The position numbers were made by a program, and so were the translations under genes. This document shows positions 1 to 9,597 of a stretch of DNA of 22,184 bases, piece after piece. Each line of letters opens with the position of its first letter. Positions within the stretch are counted from its first letter, which is position 1. The notes below the pieces were generated by a model. It did no database searches and was not told where the DNA came from. It saw only the letters and a program-made list of their open reading frames with translations. Where the stretch lies: NCBI RefSeq assembly GCF_000485595.1, contig NW_014577397.1, positions 24,596 through 46,779 of the forward strand, written 5' to 3'. Origin of the DNA: Priapulus caudatus. Its lineage: Eukaryota > Priapulida > Priapulimorpha > Priapulimorphida > Priapulidae.

Positions 1-32
<32 letters not shown>

Positions 33-78
33 GTGTGTGTGTGTCTGTTGTAGTGTGTGTATGTGTGTGTGTGTTGTG

Positions 79-154
<76 letters not shown>

Positions 155-179
155 GTGTGTGTGCGTGTGTTTGTGTGTG
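1..179. repeat. (GT)n microsatellite
   Basis: Almost pure GT dinucleotide repeat with a few interruptions. It runs directly into the first copy of the dispersed repeat that follows, so it may be the 5' edge of that repeat rather than an independent tract. The short open frames it creates (Val-Cys repeats) are not genes. Confidence 0.95.
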
Positions 180-822
180 GTAGCTAAATGACGATGTGAG
201 GTAGCAAGACATTCATGATCTGTTAGCCCGGCGCACATTGCCGGCCCTTGCACATAAAGCCGGCGCACATTGCACATAAAAGCCGGCGCACATTGCCGAA
301 CATTTTAGCCATGTGTGTCCACTGAGAATTATGGAGAGATGTTAGAGCTCAAGATGTAAGGAAGCAGGCAGGGACCTTGTAATAAAACAATTCGCATGAC
401 GTATTTGCAAATAAACTTGTGAAGAAATTTGCTACTAGTTTTATGAAGTGAGTAAAATGAATATTAAATTCACTAGCATTCATCCGTTTTTCACACTGAC
501 TTCCATCGGTTTATTGTCATGACATAGTATCGATGCAATTGTATACTAAACAAAACACGTTTCAGTGTATTTGATATTGCGATTCGTAACGTTGAAAAAC
601 GGTAGGCCAGTTATCGTCACAGAGGCGTAACAAGAAGCCATTAATTTAGATTAACAGACTGCCAAGTAATCAGTAAGCAACGATCAAGTGGTTGCCAAGG
701 TACCACCAGTGTTGTTTGATGGCGTGATAATCATCACGTGAGAATAAGCCCTGCTCCACGATAGAACTCCGGGTTCAAGTCACAAGCAACGACAATTTCA
801 TGAATAATTATATATAATTTCA
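165..822 (+). repeat. Dispersed repeat, copy A (about 0.65 kb)
   Basis: Matches 5048-5577 in the same orientation through a series of shared blocks: a GT-rich start running into a TAGYTAAATGA-like segment, GGAAGCAGGCAGGGA, CATCCGTTTTTCACACTGAC, ACAAGAAGCCATTAATTTAG, GTGAGAATAAGCC, GGGTTCAAGTCACAAGC and TTTCATGAATAATTATATAT. Blocks are separated by small insertions and deletions. GGGTTCAAGTC resembles a tRNA B box, so a SINE-like origin is possible, but no convincing A box is seen. Copy A alone carries a short triplicated insertion at 228-296. Confidence 0.8.
228..296. repeat. Three copies of CCGGCGCACATTGC
   Basis: The 14-mer CCGGCGCACATTGC occurs at 228-241, 260-273 and 283-296, separated by short CACATAAA-containing spacers. 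The array is absent from the homologous position of the other dispersed-repeat copy, so it arose or was lost after the copies separated. Confidence 0.85.
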
Positions 823-999
823 TTATCAATAAAATATAAATCTAACGTATCATACGATTTACAGACATTATTAGGCCCTACAAGGGGCCAAAAAATTAAT
901 AAGTCAACTGACTAATTTATGAAAATCACAAATCTTCACACAGTTAAATAAGTCTGTTTACGAAGCAATTCTGTATCCTACGCGATAAGATCTATATAT

Positions 1000-1053
1000 C
1001 AAGAGCTAATAATACTTCTATTATCTCTTATTATTAGGTATTATTAGCCCTTG
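1000..1053. mobile_element. 54 bp palindromic micro-element
   Basis: Arms of 16 bp, CAAGAGCTAATAATAC at 1000-1015 and the inverse of CAAGGGCTAATAATAC at 1038-1053, differ at one position and enclose 22 bp. It begins with CA and ends with TG, like the palindromes at 9555 and 12606, and its arm resembles that of the 9555 element (CAAGAGC...ATAATAC). A target duplication cannot be judged because both flanks are TA repeats (CTATATAT on the left, TATATATA on the right). Confidence 0.5.
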
Positions 1054-1073
1054 TATATATATATATATATGGG

Positions 1074-1275
1074 GTGAATGTGTATGTGTGTGTGTGGGGG
1101 GGTTACGCGTGTGTGTGTCTGCGCGTGTATGTGTGCGCGTGTGTGTGTGTATGTGCGCACGTGTGTGGGCGTGCGCGTGTGCGTGTGCGTGTGCGTGTGT
1201 ATGCGCATGTGTCCGTTCCTGTGTGTGTGTGCGCGTGCGCGTGCGCGCGCGTATGTGTGTTCCTGCGTGTGTGTN
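1074..1275. repeat. GT/CG-rich microsatellite ending at an N
   Basis: Degenerate GTGTGC/GTGCGC tract preceded by an (AT)n run at 1054-1070. It stops at the only ambiguous base in the window (N at 1275), so the local length and join are uncertain. Overlapping open frames in three frames here are composition artefacts. Confidence 0.9.
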
Positions 1276-1740
1276 AACCAGAATGATATTTCAAAAATAA
1301 TATTTAAATAAGTGAAATTGTACTTATGAAATCACCCCATTCCCTTTTTTTGAAAAATGTATGTAAATTTAAGGTAAAATTTCAGATTTATATATATGTA
1401 ATACAATTTTTTTAAACAAATATTCGGTATAATATTCGGTCTAAATATCAGTATTTTTCTGTTTACTGTAAATACATCCTCAACTTAAAGTGGAGATAAA
1501 TGGTTAAACCGCCATCCTCAAGCAGACCCGCTAAAACCCGTTCTGCCGAGGACGGCGGTTAAAGCTAGTATTACAACTACATTCGTGACATCCGGCTCCA
1601 GCCAGATATTGGTTGATAACTATCGCAGCTCACTTATGTCACACAAACACGCACACACACAAGCAAACAAACAATCACAGCAATCAACAGATGGTGGTAA
1701 AACTATAGGAATCACATTGACGAGATACATGACAGATCGT
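1276..1740. other. AT-rich intergenic DNA with one imperfect hairpin
   Basis: No coding signal was recognised. The one structured element is an inverted repeat at about 1503-1563: the left arm (TAAACCGCCATCCTC) and the right arm (GAGGACGGCGGTTAA) pair with two mismatches around a GC-rich loop that itself folds weakly. It may be a decayed MITE. Confidence 0.5.
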
Positions 1741-1901
1741 GTCACGTCACAATATGTATCATCGTGCCACAATTATCAGTGACTGTGCAAATGGTATACA
1801 TGTCGGATTGAAAGTTATACACCCGACTGTATTCAATCATTTCATGCCCTGATAGTATTTTCCTCTGTGGGGAATCGTGTAAAACGCCGTGTTGCCCATA
1901 C

Positions 1902-2029
1902 CAGAGATAAGCACGCAGGTAGCTTCCTTGGATATCCAGACGACTCCAAAGCAAATTGGCGACTCCAAGCAGCTGAACTGCGCACAGTAACACCACCGCA
2001 GGCGCACTACCGCGGGCTTGCTTTAACAT
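1902..2029 (-). CDS. Possible first exon with a membrane anchor, unrecognised
   Basis: An open frame starting with ATG at 2029 encodes a short N-terminus with basic residues (MLKQARG), then a hydrophobic stretch (PAVVLLCAVQLLGVANLLW, residues 10-28) that would serve as a signal anchor or signal peptide. A possible donor (CTCTG then GTATGG) ends the exon at 1902 in phase 2; without splicing the frame runs on to 1742. The local sequence is more GC-rich than the surroundings. The start context is weak (T at -3). No downstream exon was found to the left. It could be chance; a Golgi type II protein is one possibility because similar architecture occurs at 9210-9327, but family is unknown. Confidence 0.25.
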
Positions 2030-2270
2030 TGAGCGTTAGTCGTTCCCTACAGCACACACGGCTGTCGTGAATAGCAATTCGCCTGAAGGCCATCATCTAA
2101 TAGTAAAAAAACAAATCAAATAATAATCTTTGATAAGTTCAAGTTCTTCTACTAAAACTCTGATGATATCGAATCTTCATCAGTAGATTAATGGACTGCA
2201 TATAACGTGGCATAACATTTTCTCAATCTTAATAGATGAATGAAAGGCCTCCAAGAGAAATGCCCTCTAG

Positions 2271-3725
2271 ACATCACCCGCGTCAATCCGCCTCCAGCGC
2301 GGGCAATCCCCTCCAGCCGCGGACAATCCGCCCCAGCGCGGGACAGTCCCGCCCCAGCACGAACAATTCCGCCCAGCCCGGACAATCCCGCACCAGCCGC
2401 GGACTATCCGCCCTCAGCCAGGGACAATCCGCCCCCAGCACGGGACAATCCGCCCCAAGCCGTGGACAATCCCGCCCTCAGCCCGGACAATCCCGCCCTC
2501 AGCCACGGGACGCAATCCCGCCCCAGCCACGGACAATTCCGCCCCAGCCACGGACAATCCCGCCCCAGCCATGACAATCCCCCCCTCACAGCGCGCCGAC
2601 AATCCCGCCCCAGCCACGCGACAATCCCGCCCCAGTCGCCCAGACATCCTGCGCCCAGCCAGGACATCCCGCCCCAGCCGCAGACAATCCTGCCCCAGCC
2701 ATGCGGACAATTCCCGCCCCCAGCACGGACAATCCCGCCCTCAGCGCGGACAATCCCGCCTCAGCACGGACAGTCCGCCCCCAGCACGGACAATCGCCCC
2801 AGCCACGGACAATCCGCCCCAGCCATTGGACAATCCCCCCAAGCGCGGACAATCCGCCCCCAGCCACGGACAATCGCGCCCCAGCCGCAGACAATCCTGC
2901 CCCAAGCCATGGGGACATATCCCACCCCAGCCACGAACATCTCCGCCTCCAGCCACAGAACCAATCCCGCTCCCAGCCCCCCGGTGCGGCCGAAGGACAA
3001 TCCCGCCCCCAGCACGGACAATCCGCCACCCAGCTGCGGACATCCCGCCCCCAGCCACGGACCAATCCGCCTCCAGCCACGGACAATCTCGCCAAGCACG
3101 CGACAATTCCCGCCCCAGCCACGGAACAATTCGGCCCCAGCCACGGACAATCCCGCCCCAAGCCACGTATAATTTACCGCCCCAGCCACGGACAATCCCG
3201 CCCCCACCCACGTACAATCCGCCCCAGCACGCGCCAATCGCCGCTCCAGTCACGGACAATCCCGCCCCAGCACAGACAATCTCGCCCCAGCCACGCACAA
3301 TTCCGCCCCAGCCACAGACAATCCCGCCCAGCCAGCCCACGGACAACCCGCCAGCCACAGGACAATCCGCCCAAGCGCGGACAATCCCGCCCCCAGCACG
3401 CCGACAATGGCCGCCCCAGCCACAGACAATCCCACCCCAGCCCACGGACAATGCCGCCAGCCACGGACAATCCCACCCCCAACACGACCAATCCCGCCCA
3501 GCCCACGACAATCCCGCCCCAGCCACGGACAATCCGCCCCAGCACGGACAATCCCGCTCAGCCACGGACAATCCCGCCCAGCCCGGTACAATCCGCCCGC
3601 CACGGACAACCCACCCCCAGCACGGACAATCCCACCCCAGCACGGACAATCCCGCCCCAGCCACGGACAATCCCGCCCAGTCACGGACAATCCGCCTCCA
3701 GCCACAGACAATCCCTCCCCAGCAG
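2271..3725. repeat. GC-rich minisatellite, 20-21 bp unit
   Basis: About 70 tandem units around GGACAATCCCGCCCCAGC plus a short CAC/CAT segment. Unit length varies mostly through the number of Cs, with scattered substitutions (CCACGG, GCACGG, GCGCGG). The unit has no stop codon in any frame, so long open frames appear in all plus frames and most minus frames (Pro/Ser/Arg/Gln-rich on plus, Gly/Trp/Leu-rich on minus). The frame shifts often and no splice-bounded or Met-led gene is apparent, so these frames are treated as non-coding. The minus strand carries regularly spaced GGGG and GGG runs and could form G-quadruplexes. Confidence 0.95.
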
Positions 3726-3729
3726 CGCA

Positions 3730-4920
3730 TTGTCTACTTACATTCGTTGATTCTGCTAAAACCGAGTTCCACCGTAAGCTCCGCATATGACTGTCTGCGT
3801 CACCCGACATTGGCCACGTTACAGTCGGCCTCTTCCAGCTGTCCGTGCTTTCCGTATGCCCATGCCGCATTCACAATTTCCTCCGCTACTTAGACCCATG
3901 AATATTATAGCCACGGTCGATGCAGTGAGAGGCGCAGACGGTCGGGTCAGGGTGCCGTCCATTTTCTAGTGAATATCTCGAAATCTCTATCGTCCATTTC
4001 TTATACTCTAAAAGGCATCAATGTCATAAAGTGTCGTAATGCCTCTCTTGAACAGCACGAGAACAGCGAATGACATAATGACGAAATTTAAAGGTTAGGA
4101 AACGTATCAATTGATAGAAATGAATTTAAATGAATGAACAATTAAAGAATGCATTACTAATGTAATTACAGGCACACAAAAAATGAATTGACAAGATAAC
4201 ACATAACAAACTATAAAGCAATACAAGTTACGCGTAACAATACTCGCCATGTATAGAATATTGCACTCTTTGAATGCGTCAATTGCAGATTTACATCTGA
4301 TAACGGCAAACCTCTATGCACAATCTGCCTGCACACTGAAACACCGCGACATTACAACGACTCACCTAGATACATGTTCACATGCTATCCGCTTGCTAAA
4401 ACTACAGCAAAGTAAATCCACAAACCGACAGTTTTTGCAGGTAGTTGTGTAGAGGTGTTTGCGTTAGTCGTGCGCTGTGCTTTGCGAGTCTGTTGCTGGA
4501 GCTATCTGCATGTATTGTGTTAGGTCTTATGTGCGCGGGTCGTAGCTGCGTACAGTAGCCAGAGTGTTGATCGAGGGGAAAGAGTACTGGCCTCTCTAAT
4601 AACGGCCTCGCTGATGGACTATTGTTCGCTCGAGTGGATTGCGTGTACAACTCATGAAGCTTCACTCACCTGACTAAACTCTAAAAGCCTGTTGCTTAGG
4701 GTGTCAGGTGTGTAGCTTTCCATGCACAAGCGAAAACGGAGCTGCATTTTCATTCCGCCTCGTTTATTATCTAAGTGCTAATAAACAATAAATTTTCTGC
4801 CTATATAACAATTCCGTGCTGGTAAATTATGGCAAAATACTATTCGAAGCTTCTATTTCTCATTAGTTGGTAAAAATCAGCCCATATAACACACCTAACA
4901 AATACGCATGGTGGAATTAC
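3730..4920. other. Intergenic DNA, nothing recognised
   Basis: Both strands were read for exons and repeats. Short open frames (for example 3787-3969 plus and 4402-4665 minus) show no recognisable family, no membrane segment and no convincing splice context. The 4020-4250 part is AT-rich; 4440-4680 is mixed composition. Confidence 0.5.
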
Positions 4921-5047
4921 GGTGTGGTCGTCCTCTGCATACGCGCAGGTGCGCGCATACGTTACGCGTGTGTGCGTGGTGCCGTCGGTTCGTTTGTGCA
5001 CGTGTAGCGCGCGGTGCGTATATGTTCATGAGTTCGTACGTGATTCG

Positions 5048-5577
5048 CGTGTGTGTTAGTTAAATGAATTGTGATATAATAAACATTCGTGATCTGTTAT
5101 CGGTGAGTGTCGACTGGCGGATTGTAGAAACATGTTAGACGGCAAGATTAGGAAGCAGGCAGGGATCTTGTGATATACGTAACTTTCGTGATGTAATTTG
5201 CCATAGTGATGTGTAAGAATAATACGAATAATATAAAATCACTTGCATTTATCCATTTTTCACAACTGACTTCTATCCGTTTATTTAACGAATTGTATTG
5301 ATGCAACTTAGTAAATTAGAATCACGGATAATACGATTCGTAACTTTCTCCAACTGCAGATGGCACAGTTAACTCATATATGCGAACAAGAAGCCATTAA
5401 TTTAGATTAACAGACTGTCAGGTAATTTGTACGCATTGATCATGTGGTTGCAAGCCTACCAGTGATGTTTTGCTGGCGTTATAAGCGTCTCGTGAGAATA
5501 AGCCTGCTCCACATAGAACTCAGCATGCGGGTTCAAGTCACAAGCTACGAAGATTTCATGAATAATTATATATGTAA
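5048..5577 (+). repeat. Dispersed repeat, copy B
   Basis: Second copy of the repeat at 165-822, same orientation, also preceded by a GT/CG-rich segment (about 4940-5060). Shared blocks keep their order (GGAAGCAGGCAGGGA, TTTTTCACAACTGACTTCTA, ACAAGAAGCCATTAATTTAG, GTGAGAATAAGCCTGCTCCA, GGGTTCAAGTCACAAGC). The open frame 5444-5668 lies largely inside this copy and is not considered a gene. Confidence 0.8.
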
Positions 5578-5579
5578 AA

Positions 5580-7000
5580 TGTCACACGCATTCGATAACT
5601 ACGAGGGAATCGCTTCAGAATTAATAAGGCAACTATATACTGAAATGATTGATAAATATACTGGATAATAAATATACTTGATAACAATTTCACACAGTTA
5701 CACACAATATACCCTACTCCATGCCGATAATTAATAATAGATTGTAAAATATAGCTCAATATATAAACGAAAATAAAAAAGGAGATGGATTATTGAAATG
5801 TAAACGCCGTTTGAATAAATTTTGTGAAAACTTTAATTGTCACACGAGTTTACGTATTGAAAGCATGTATGATGCGATGATTAACACATATTTTGTCAAA
5901 GCTATTACCCGGGTAGAAAGAGAAGTTTACTGGCTAACAAATTTTACATTATGGCATCCGCGCTCATGAATTATGGGAAGCGACGTTGATGTTTGAATAG
6001 AGCCTAGTGCAAGCTAATTAACTTTAGGTGGCATACAACAGAACCCTTCCTCAAATTGTTCACCGTTTCAATATCTCGTCGCTATAATCTCGTACTAGGA
6101 AAGGGCCTTCTCTTAAATATTTTAGCAGTAAAATTCGGAACTAGCGGGCACTAATTTGCATTATGCCAGCAATGTAGCTGAGTCGTAGACGTCGAGAACG
6201 CAATAGATGTGTGATTGGTTTTGTCGTATCATTGTGCTATTGCGTCAAGTGGTGTAGCCATGGTGACCGGTCGGCCATTTTTGTGTTTGAAACGGGAGTC
6301 GACTACATGCTGTGAAATCTCGAAAACAATCGGGAAAATGTTTCGAGTCAAGGTTTTTGAATCTCTCGTAATTTAGCATGAATACAGTGCATTTATGCGC
6401 CGAAACTCTCTAAGTGTGTATAAATCATTATTGTTCGATGTTTATTCAGGCTAGCTGCTGCCTAACGACTCCCTCTACGTCTACACCTGGTTGATTGGTC
6501 GTCCTCCTCATGAGGTACTGCATAATATAATATTGACCTGCTGTCCAACATTAATTTTCCGCAGCAACGCTGGTTGGCCAATATGTATTACTATACGACT
6601 AGCAACGATACGTAGCATAGCAATGGAGTGATAGTCGTAATACCGACAGGGGGCAAAGGTTAAGATTGATAGAGGAAAGGTGTAACAAACAAGGCTAGAC
6701 GAGAACAATAAATATTCATTAGTAACGATAGAATATGTATAATATACGAACCGTGGAAAATAGATCGGGCCAGAGCCAGAGAGGGCAAACCAGGCTACAA
6801 GGGATAGTCGGGTGCGGCCGGGGGCTTGTGATTGGCTGAGAGCAGAACGCTCACACACATCTCAAAGAATGAAGCTTTCTCTATAAATGTAGGTATGATC
6901 CTAGGCCTCGAGAGATAATACAAAAGGCTTACAGCGGCCACAGCCTGCGGGTTGCGAGTGATTGTGTTCCAACACTTATTGTGCCGCTAGACATTTTGGA
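5580..7000. other. Intergenic DNA, no supported gene
   Basis: AT-rich to 5830, then mixed. Around 6200-6350 there are an ATTGG (inverted CCAAT) motif and GGCCATTTTTG, which can occur at metazoan promoters, but no coding exon follows on either strand. The open frame at 6508-6858 (minus) has no recognisable domain. Confidence 0.45.
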
Positions 7001-7033
7001 CGTGCGTACGTGCGTTCGTGCGTGCGTGCGTGC

Positions 7034-7064
<31 letters not shown>
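7000..7064. repeat. (CGTG)n(TG)n microsatellite
   Basis: CGTG tetranucleotide repeats change into a GT dinucleotide run. It is one of several GT/CGTG tracts in the window. Confidence 0.9.
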
Positions 7065-7065
<1 letters not shown>

Positions 7066-7418
7066 AAGGGGCTTCAAATTAATCCCTTAGATTTCCTTTT
7101 AGTATAGCCGAGCCTTTGCACAGCGCTTGGACTTAGGACGACCTAGCAAAGACGTTGCGTGTGTCGCTTTGGAAGTGTTTTAGTTTTGATTGTAACACGT
7201 AACGGGGCCTGATAATATCAGGGGTTAATAATGACAAATGTTTTTGCTAATATTACAAAATAATTACAAATATATTTCCCAGCTTCCGATTCTCGAAAAG
7301 ATATCCTACGTCCTTATAACGCACACGAATGCGTATGCAGGTATGTAAACAATGGTTCGTTTCACACACTCACACAGTCATCATAAGCACAAGTTTAGAT
7401 AGTTCTATACTACTTATA

Positions 7419-7678
7419 CAGGACCGTAGGCTGAGCAAATTTCTATGAAGGGGGGGGGGCAAAATTTCATGACTCAACTGTGTAATGATGAGGGACGGGA
7501 GCAGTTCTTGATCGACGTCCATAGTGTGGTAGGGGTGGGTCTGAGACAAGGCTTTCACGGATAAGTGACGAAAAAAATCACGCTAGGGTTATTTAAGATT
7601 ATTAGCTAAGCTTATTTTTTAATTTTGCTCCAAAATTTAAGGGGGCAGCTGCCCCCACCCCTTCAGGCTACGGCCCTG
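7419..7678. mobile_element. 260 bp MITE with 5 bp TTATA target duplication
   Basis: The left end CAGGACCGTAGGCTGA and the right end (read inward on minus) CAGGGCCGTAGCCTGA form a 16 bp terminal inverted repeat with two mismatches. TTATA occurs immediately outside both ends (7414-7418 and 7679-7683). The interior has poly-G runs and the segment GGGGGCAGCTGCCCCC and encodes nothing. A 5 bp duplication with CAGGGCC-type ends would fit a non-autonomous hAT5-type element; that class assignment is inference. Related copy at 14587-14867. Confidence 0.85.
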
Positions 7679-7683
7679 TTATA

Positions 7684-8240
7684 GTTTAGTTATGCCATTG
7701 AAGCTAACTGATAGGCTTATAACATTTCTTGCTATTATAAGACAAGCTGAAATGAAATCACAAGTTACAAAATAATTTTGGACGAAAAGAGATTGTACTG
7801 CCTACTGCAGTGCAGCAAGTATTAATTGCCACTAACCATTTTGTGTTCAGTAGGCGATCATCTTTGTCATCAATGATCACCACTGGTGTCTTCGTTCTCT
7901 GTAGTATCACTGCTTTCAGAATCATTTACGTCGGTATATGTATATCCCTTTTTTGCAAGTGGTTCAAATTGATACGGCTCAAAATCAGCCATCAACGCTT
8001 CATCATTTCTTATCGCAGCGCGGAGATTTCGAATATATAAACCGGTGTAGCAACATTACTGCGTGCTTATTTTGACAGATTTTTTTTTACATACTTGACG
8101 AATATAAATATATTCATGATATATATATTAAGTGTGACTGTGTTATTTTGAGGTTTAAAAGCTCGACGCTTGTCCTTTTACCCATGATAATATCTCCCTG
8201 GAAGAAGCTACGGAGATTAGGAAGCATAAGTAGCGGTATA
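7684..8240. other. Intergenic DNA, nothing recognised
   Basis: AT-rich. The open frame 7810-8040 (plus) has no family resemblance and lies in sequence of non-coding composition. No repeat or RNA structure was recognised. Confidence 0.45.
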
Positions 8241-8534
8241 AGTGGTTGAGGTAGCGGCGCCGGCAAGTACTAGGAAGCACCTGGTTGTCGCCAACGCTCT
8301 TCGTCGCCGCCGCGTGGTTGTGGGCAATTTAATGTGTGTTGCAAATCCTGTGTGTGCGTGTGTGAGTGTGTGCGTGCGTGTGTACGTGCCTGTGTGTGCG
8401 CTGTGTAAAACGATGCGTAAACATCATCAACTCGCGGACGTGCGAACAGGCGAGAAGAACCGGATTCGTGTTGCACGCTCTCACGTGCAATCTCGACGTA
8501 TTTCGACTTATGAGTAACTTACAAGTAACGTGTG

Positions 8535-8840
8535 TGATCGTGTGTCAACGATCGCATAACTTACCTACAACTTATGGCCCGCGTATGCGGGACGTATGGG
8601 CATACGCTGGCATACGTCGGGAAATTTTGAGAATGCTCAAAATTTTTCGACGACCTCGCCGTACTACGACGTATACCAGCGTGCTTCAGCGTGCTTCAGC
8701 GTGCTTCAGCGTGCTTTAGCGTGCTCTTAACTTATACAAAGCTTACCCATAACTTATTCGACGTACGCCAGCGTATTCACCAAATTTTTGATACGTCCGG
8801 CATACGCTGGCTAAATCGTCAATGTGTGACAGGGCCATTA
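8535..8840. repeat. Degenerate inverted element rich in CATACGCTGG motifs
   Basis: Left half (GCATACGCTGGCATACGTCGGG near 8600) and right half (CGTCCGGCATACGCTGGC near 8790-8810) share motifs, and both halves carry ATAACTTA on their inner or outer side. The right side ends in AATGTGTGACAGGGCC. The pattern suggests an old non-autonomous transposon with long imperfect ends, but no clean target duplication was found. It contains the tandem 10-mer array at 8677-8726. Confidence 0.45.
8677..8726. repeat. Tandem array of CAGCGTGCTT, five copies
   Basis: Four exact copies of the 10-mer CAGCGTGCTT (8677-8716) followed by a variant TAGCGTGCTC. They lie inside the surrounding inverted element. Confidence 0.95.
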
Positions 8841-9209
8841 CACGCCACGTTACACGTCCCACGTTTCCCACGTTACGTTAAGGCCAAGACACACTGCAGC
8901 GACAACGACCGACCGTAACACCCCCCCCCCCCGTACGCTCCCGAACTACAAATATTACATTGAATTACGCACTGCATTTACCACAGAAGCTTGCGCGTCA
9001 CTATAGAGAGTAGGCCTACACGGGGGCTTTCAAAAGGTTCCATCAACGAGGTACTTATTCGCGTAATAAAAAATGGTATTCTAAAATTGCGGATTTTAGT
9101 TGGTTAAAATAGAGAGATCTAATCATCTCAAGAACACTTCTCACACCGCGTTCTAATGGCGTAGGTCCTATCTCGTAGAGAATTTACGAAAGTAAAATCC
9201 GCCACTTAC

Positions 9210-9327
9210 CGTAAATGTCGTAAATTCCAGTGTACCACTGCCACAGCAGCGAATACGCGAACAACCCGGCGATAAGACAAAGGCCAATCACACACAGAGC
9301 ACTCTGCTTCTTCGTACGGGGCCACAT
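9210..9327 (-). CDS. First coding exon of a type II membrane protein, partial
   Basis: ATG at 9327 with A at -3 opens a 39-codon exon. It begins MWPRTKKQSA (basic, cytosolic side), then a hydrophobic span at about residues 10-29 rich in Leu, Ile, Val, Ala and Gly (LCVIGLCLIAGLFAYSLLW), then WYTGIYDIY on the lumenal side. The exon ends in phase 1 at a perfect donor (G then GTAAGTGG). This architecture is the signal anchor of a Golgi type II enzyme such as a glycosyltransferase or sulfotransferase. No continuation was found at lower coordinates; the next exons may lie beyond the left edge or be too short to see. It is not exon 1 of the neighbouring sulfotransferase in the present order, because that gene's stop lies upstream of it on this strand. 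A tandem paralogue is a reasonable guess only. Confidence 0.55.
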
Positions 9328-9480
9328 TCTATAGGTGCTTGTATGATTTACCCCTTGTATTACACCGTAGAAAGCCCGTGGAAGCATATATATAACACAT
9401 TCGGCCGCATTTTCTGGCCGATTTCGGCTATATGGTAACCGCGAGGAATATAAAAATGTGTGATCATGACCAAGCAGCAC

Positions 9481-9526
9481 TAGCTCTAGTACTATAGCCC
9501 GCGTACAGTTGCAGCAACCTGCGGGG
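9481..9526 (+). mobile_element. Truncated copy of the MITE at 13231
   Basis: Begins TAGCTCTAGTACTATAGC followed by CCGC and TACA, as in the complete element at 13231-13316, but the matching right end is missing. It lies about 150 bp upstream of the membrane-anchor exon on the minus strand. Confidence 0.65.
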
Positions 9527-9554
9527 GAAACATCATGCATGCATGACTATAAAT

Positions 9555-9597
9555 CAAGAGCAGATAATACACATACCTTGTGTATTATCTGCTCTTG
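9555..9597. mobile_element. 43 bp perfect palindrome with 8 bp CTATAAAT duplication
   Basis: CAAGAGCAGATAATACACA (9555-9573) and its exact reverse complement (9579-9597) enclose a 5-base loop, TACCT. CTATAAAT lies immediately outside both ends (9547-9554 and 9598-9605). Exact flanking direct repeats of 8 bp are the mark of hAT- or P-type insertion. At 43 bp it is only arms plus loop, far smaller than usual MITEs. Confidence 0.75.

Noticed and set aside
740-800. tRNA gene suggested by GGGTTCAAGTC
   Set aside because: Only a B-box-like motif is present; no cloverleaf or A box could be fitted. It is shared by both copies of a dispersed repeat.
2271-3725. Possible CRISPR array
   Set aside because: Units are directly adjacent with no spacers, the unit is 20-21 bp, and the surroundings are animal DNA.
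2240-3893. Several long open frames (up to 440 codons) in plus frames and up to 329 codons in minus frames
   Set aside because: All are produced by a stop-free minisatellite unit with frequent frame changes. No start context, splice structure or domain.
6261-6363. Met-led frame on plus and ATGGCCGACCGG on minus at a promoter-like sequence
   Set aside because: Both frames are short and lead to no following exon; the context is suggestive only.
9184-9540. Full 118-codon minus-strand frame as one protein
   Set aside because: The upstream third is transposon-derived and the 3' end reads past a perfect GTAAGT donor. Only 9210-9327 is kept.
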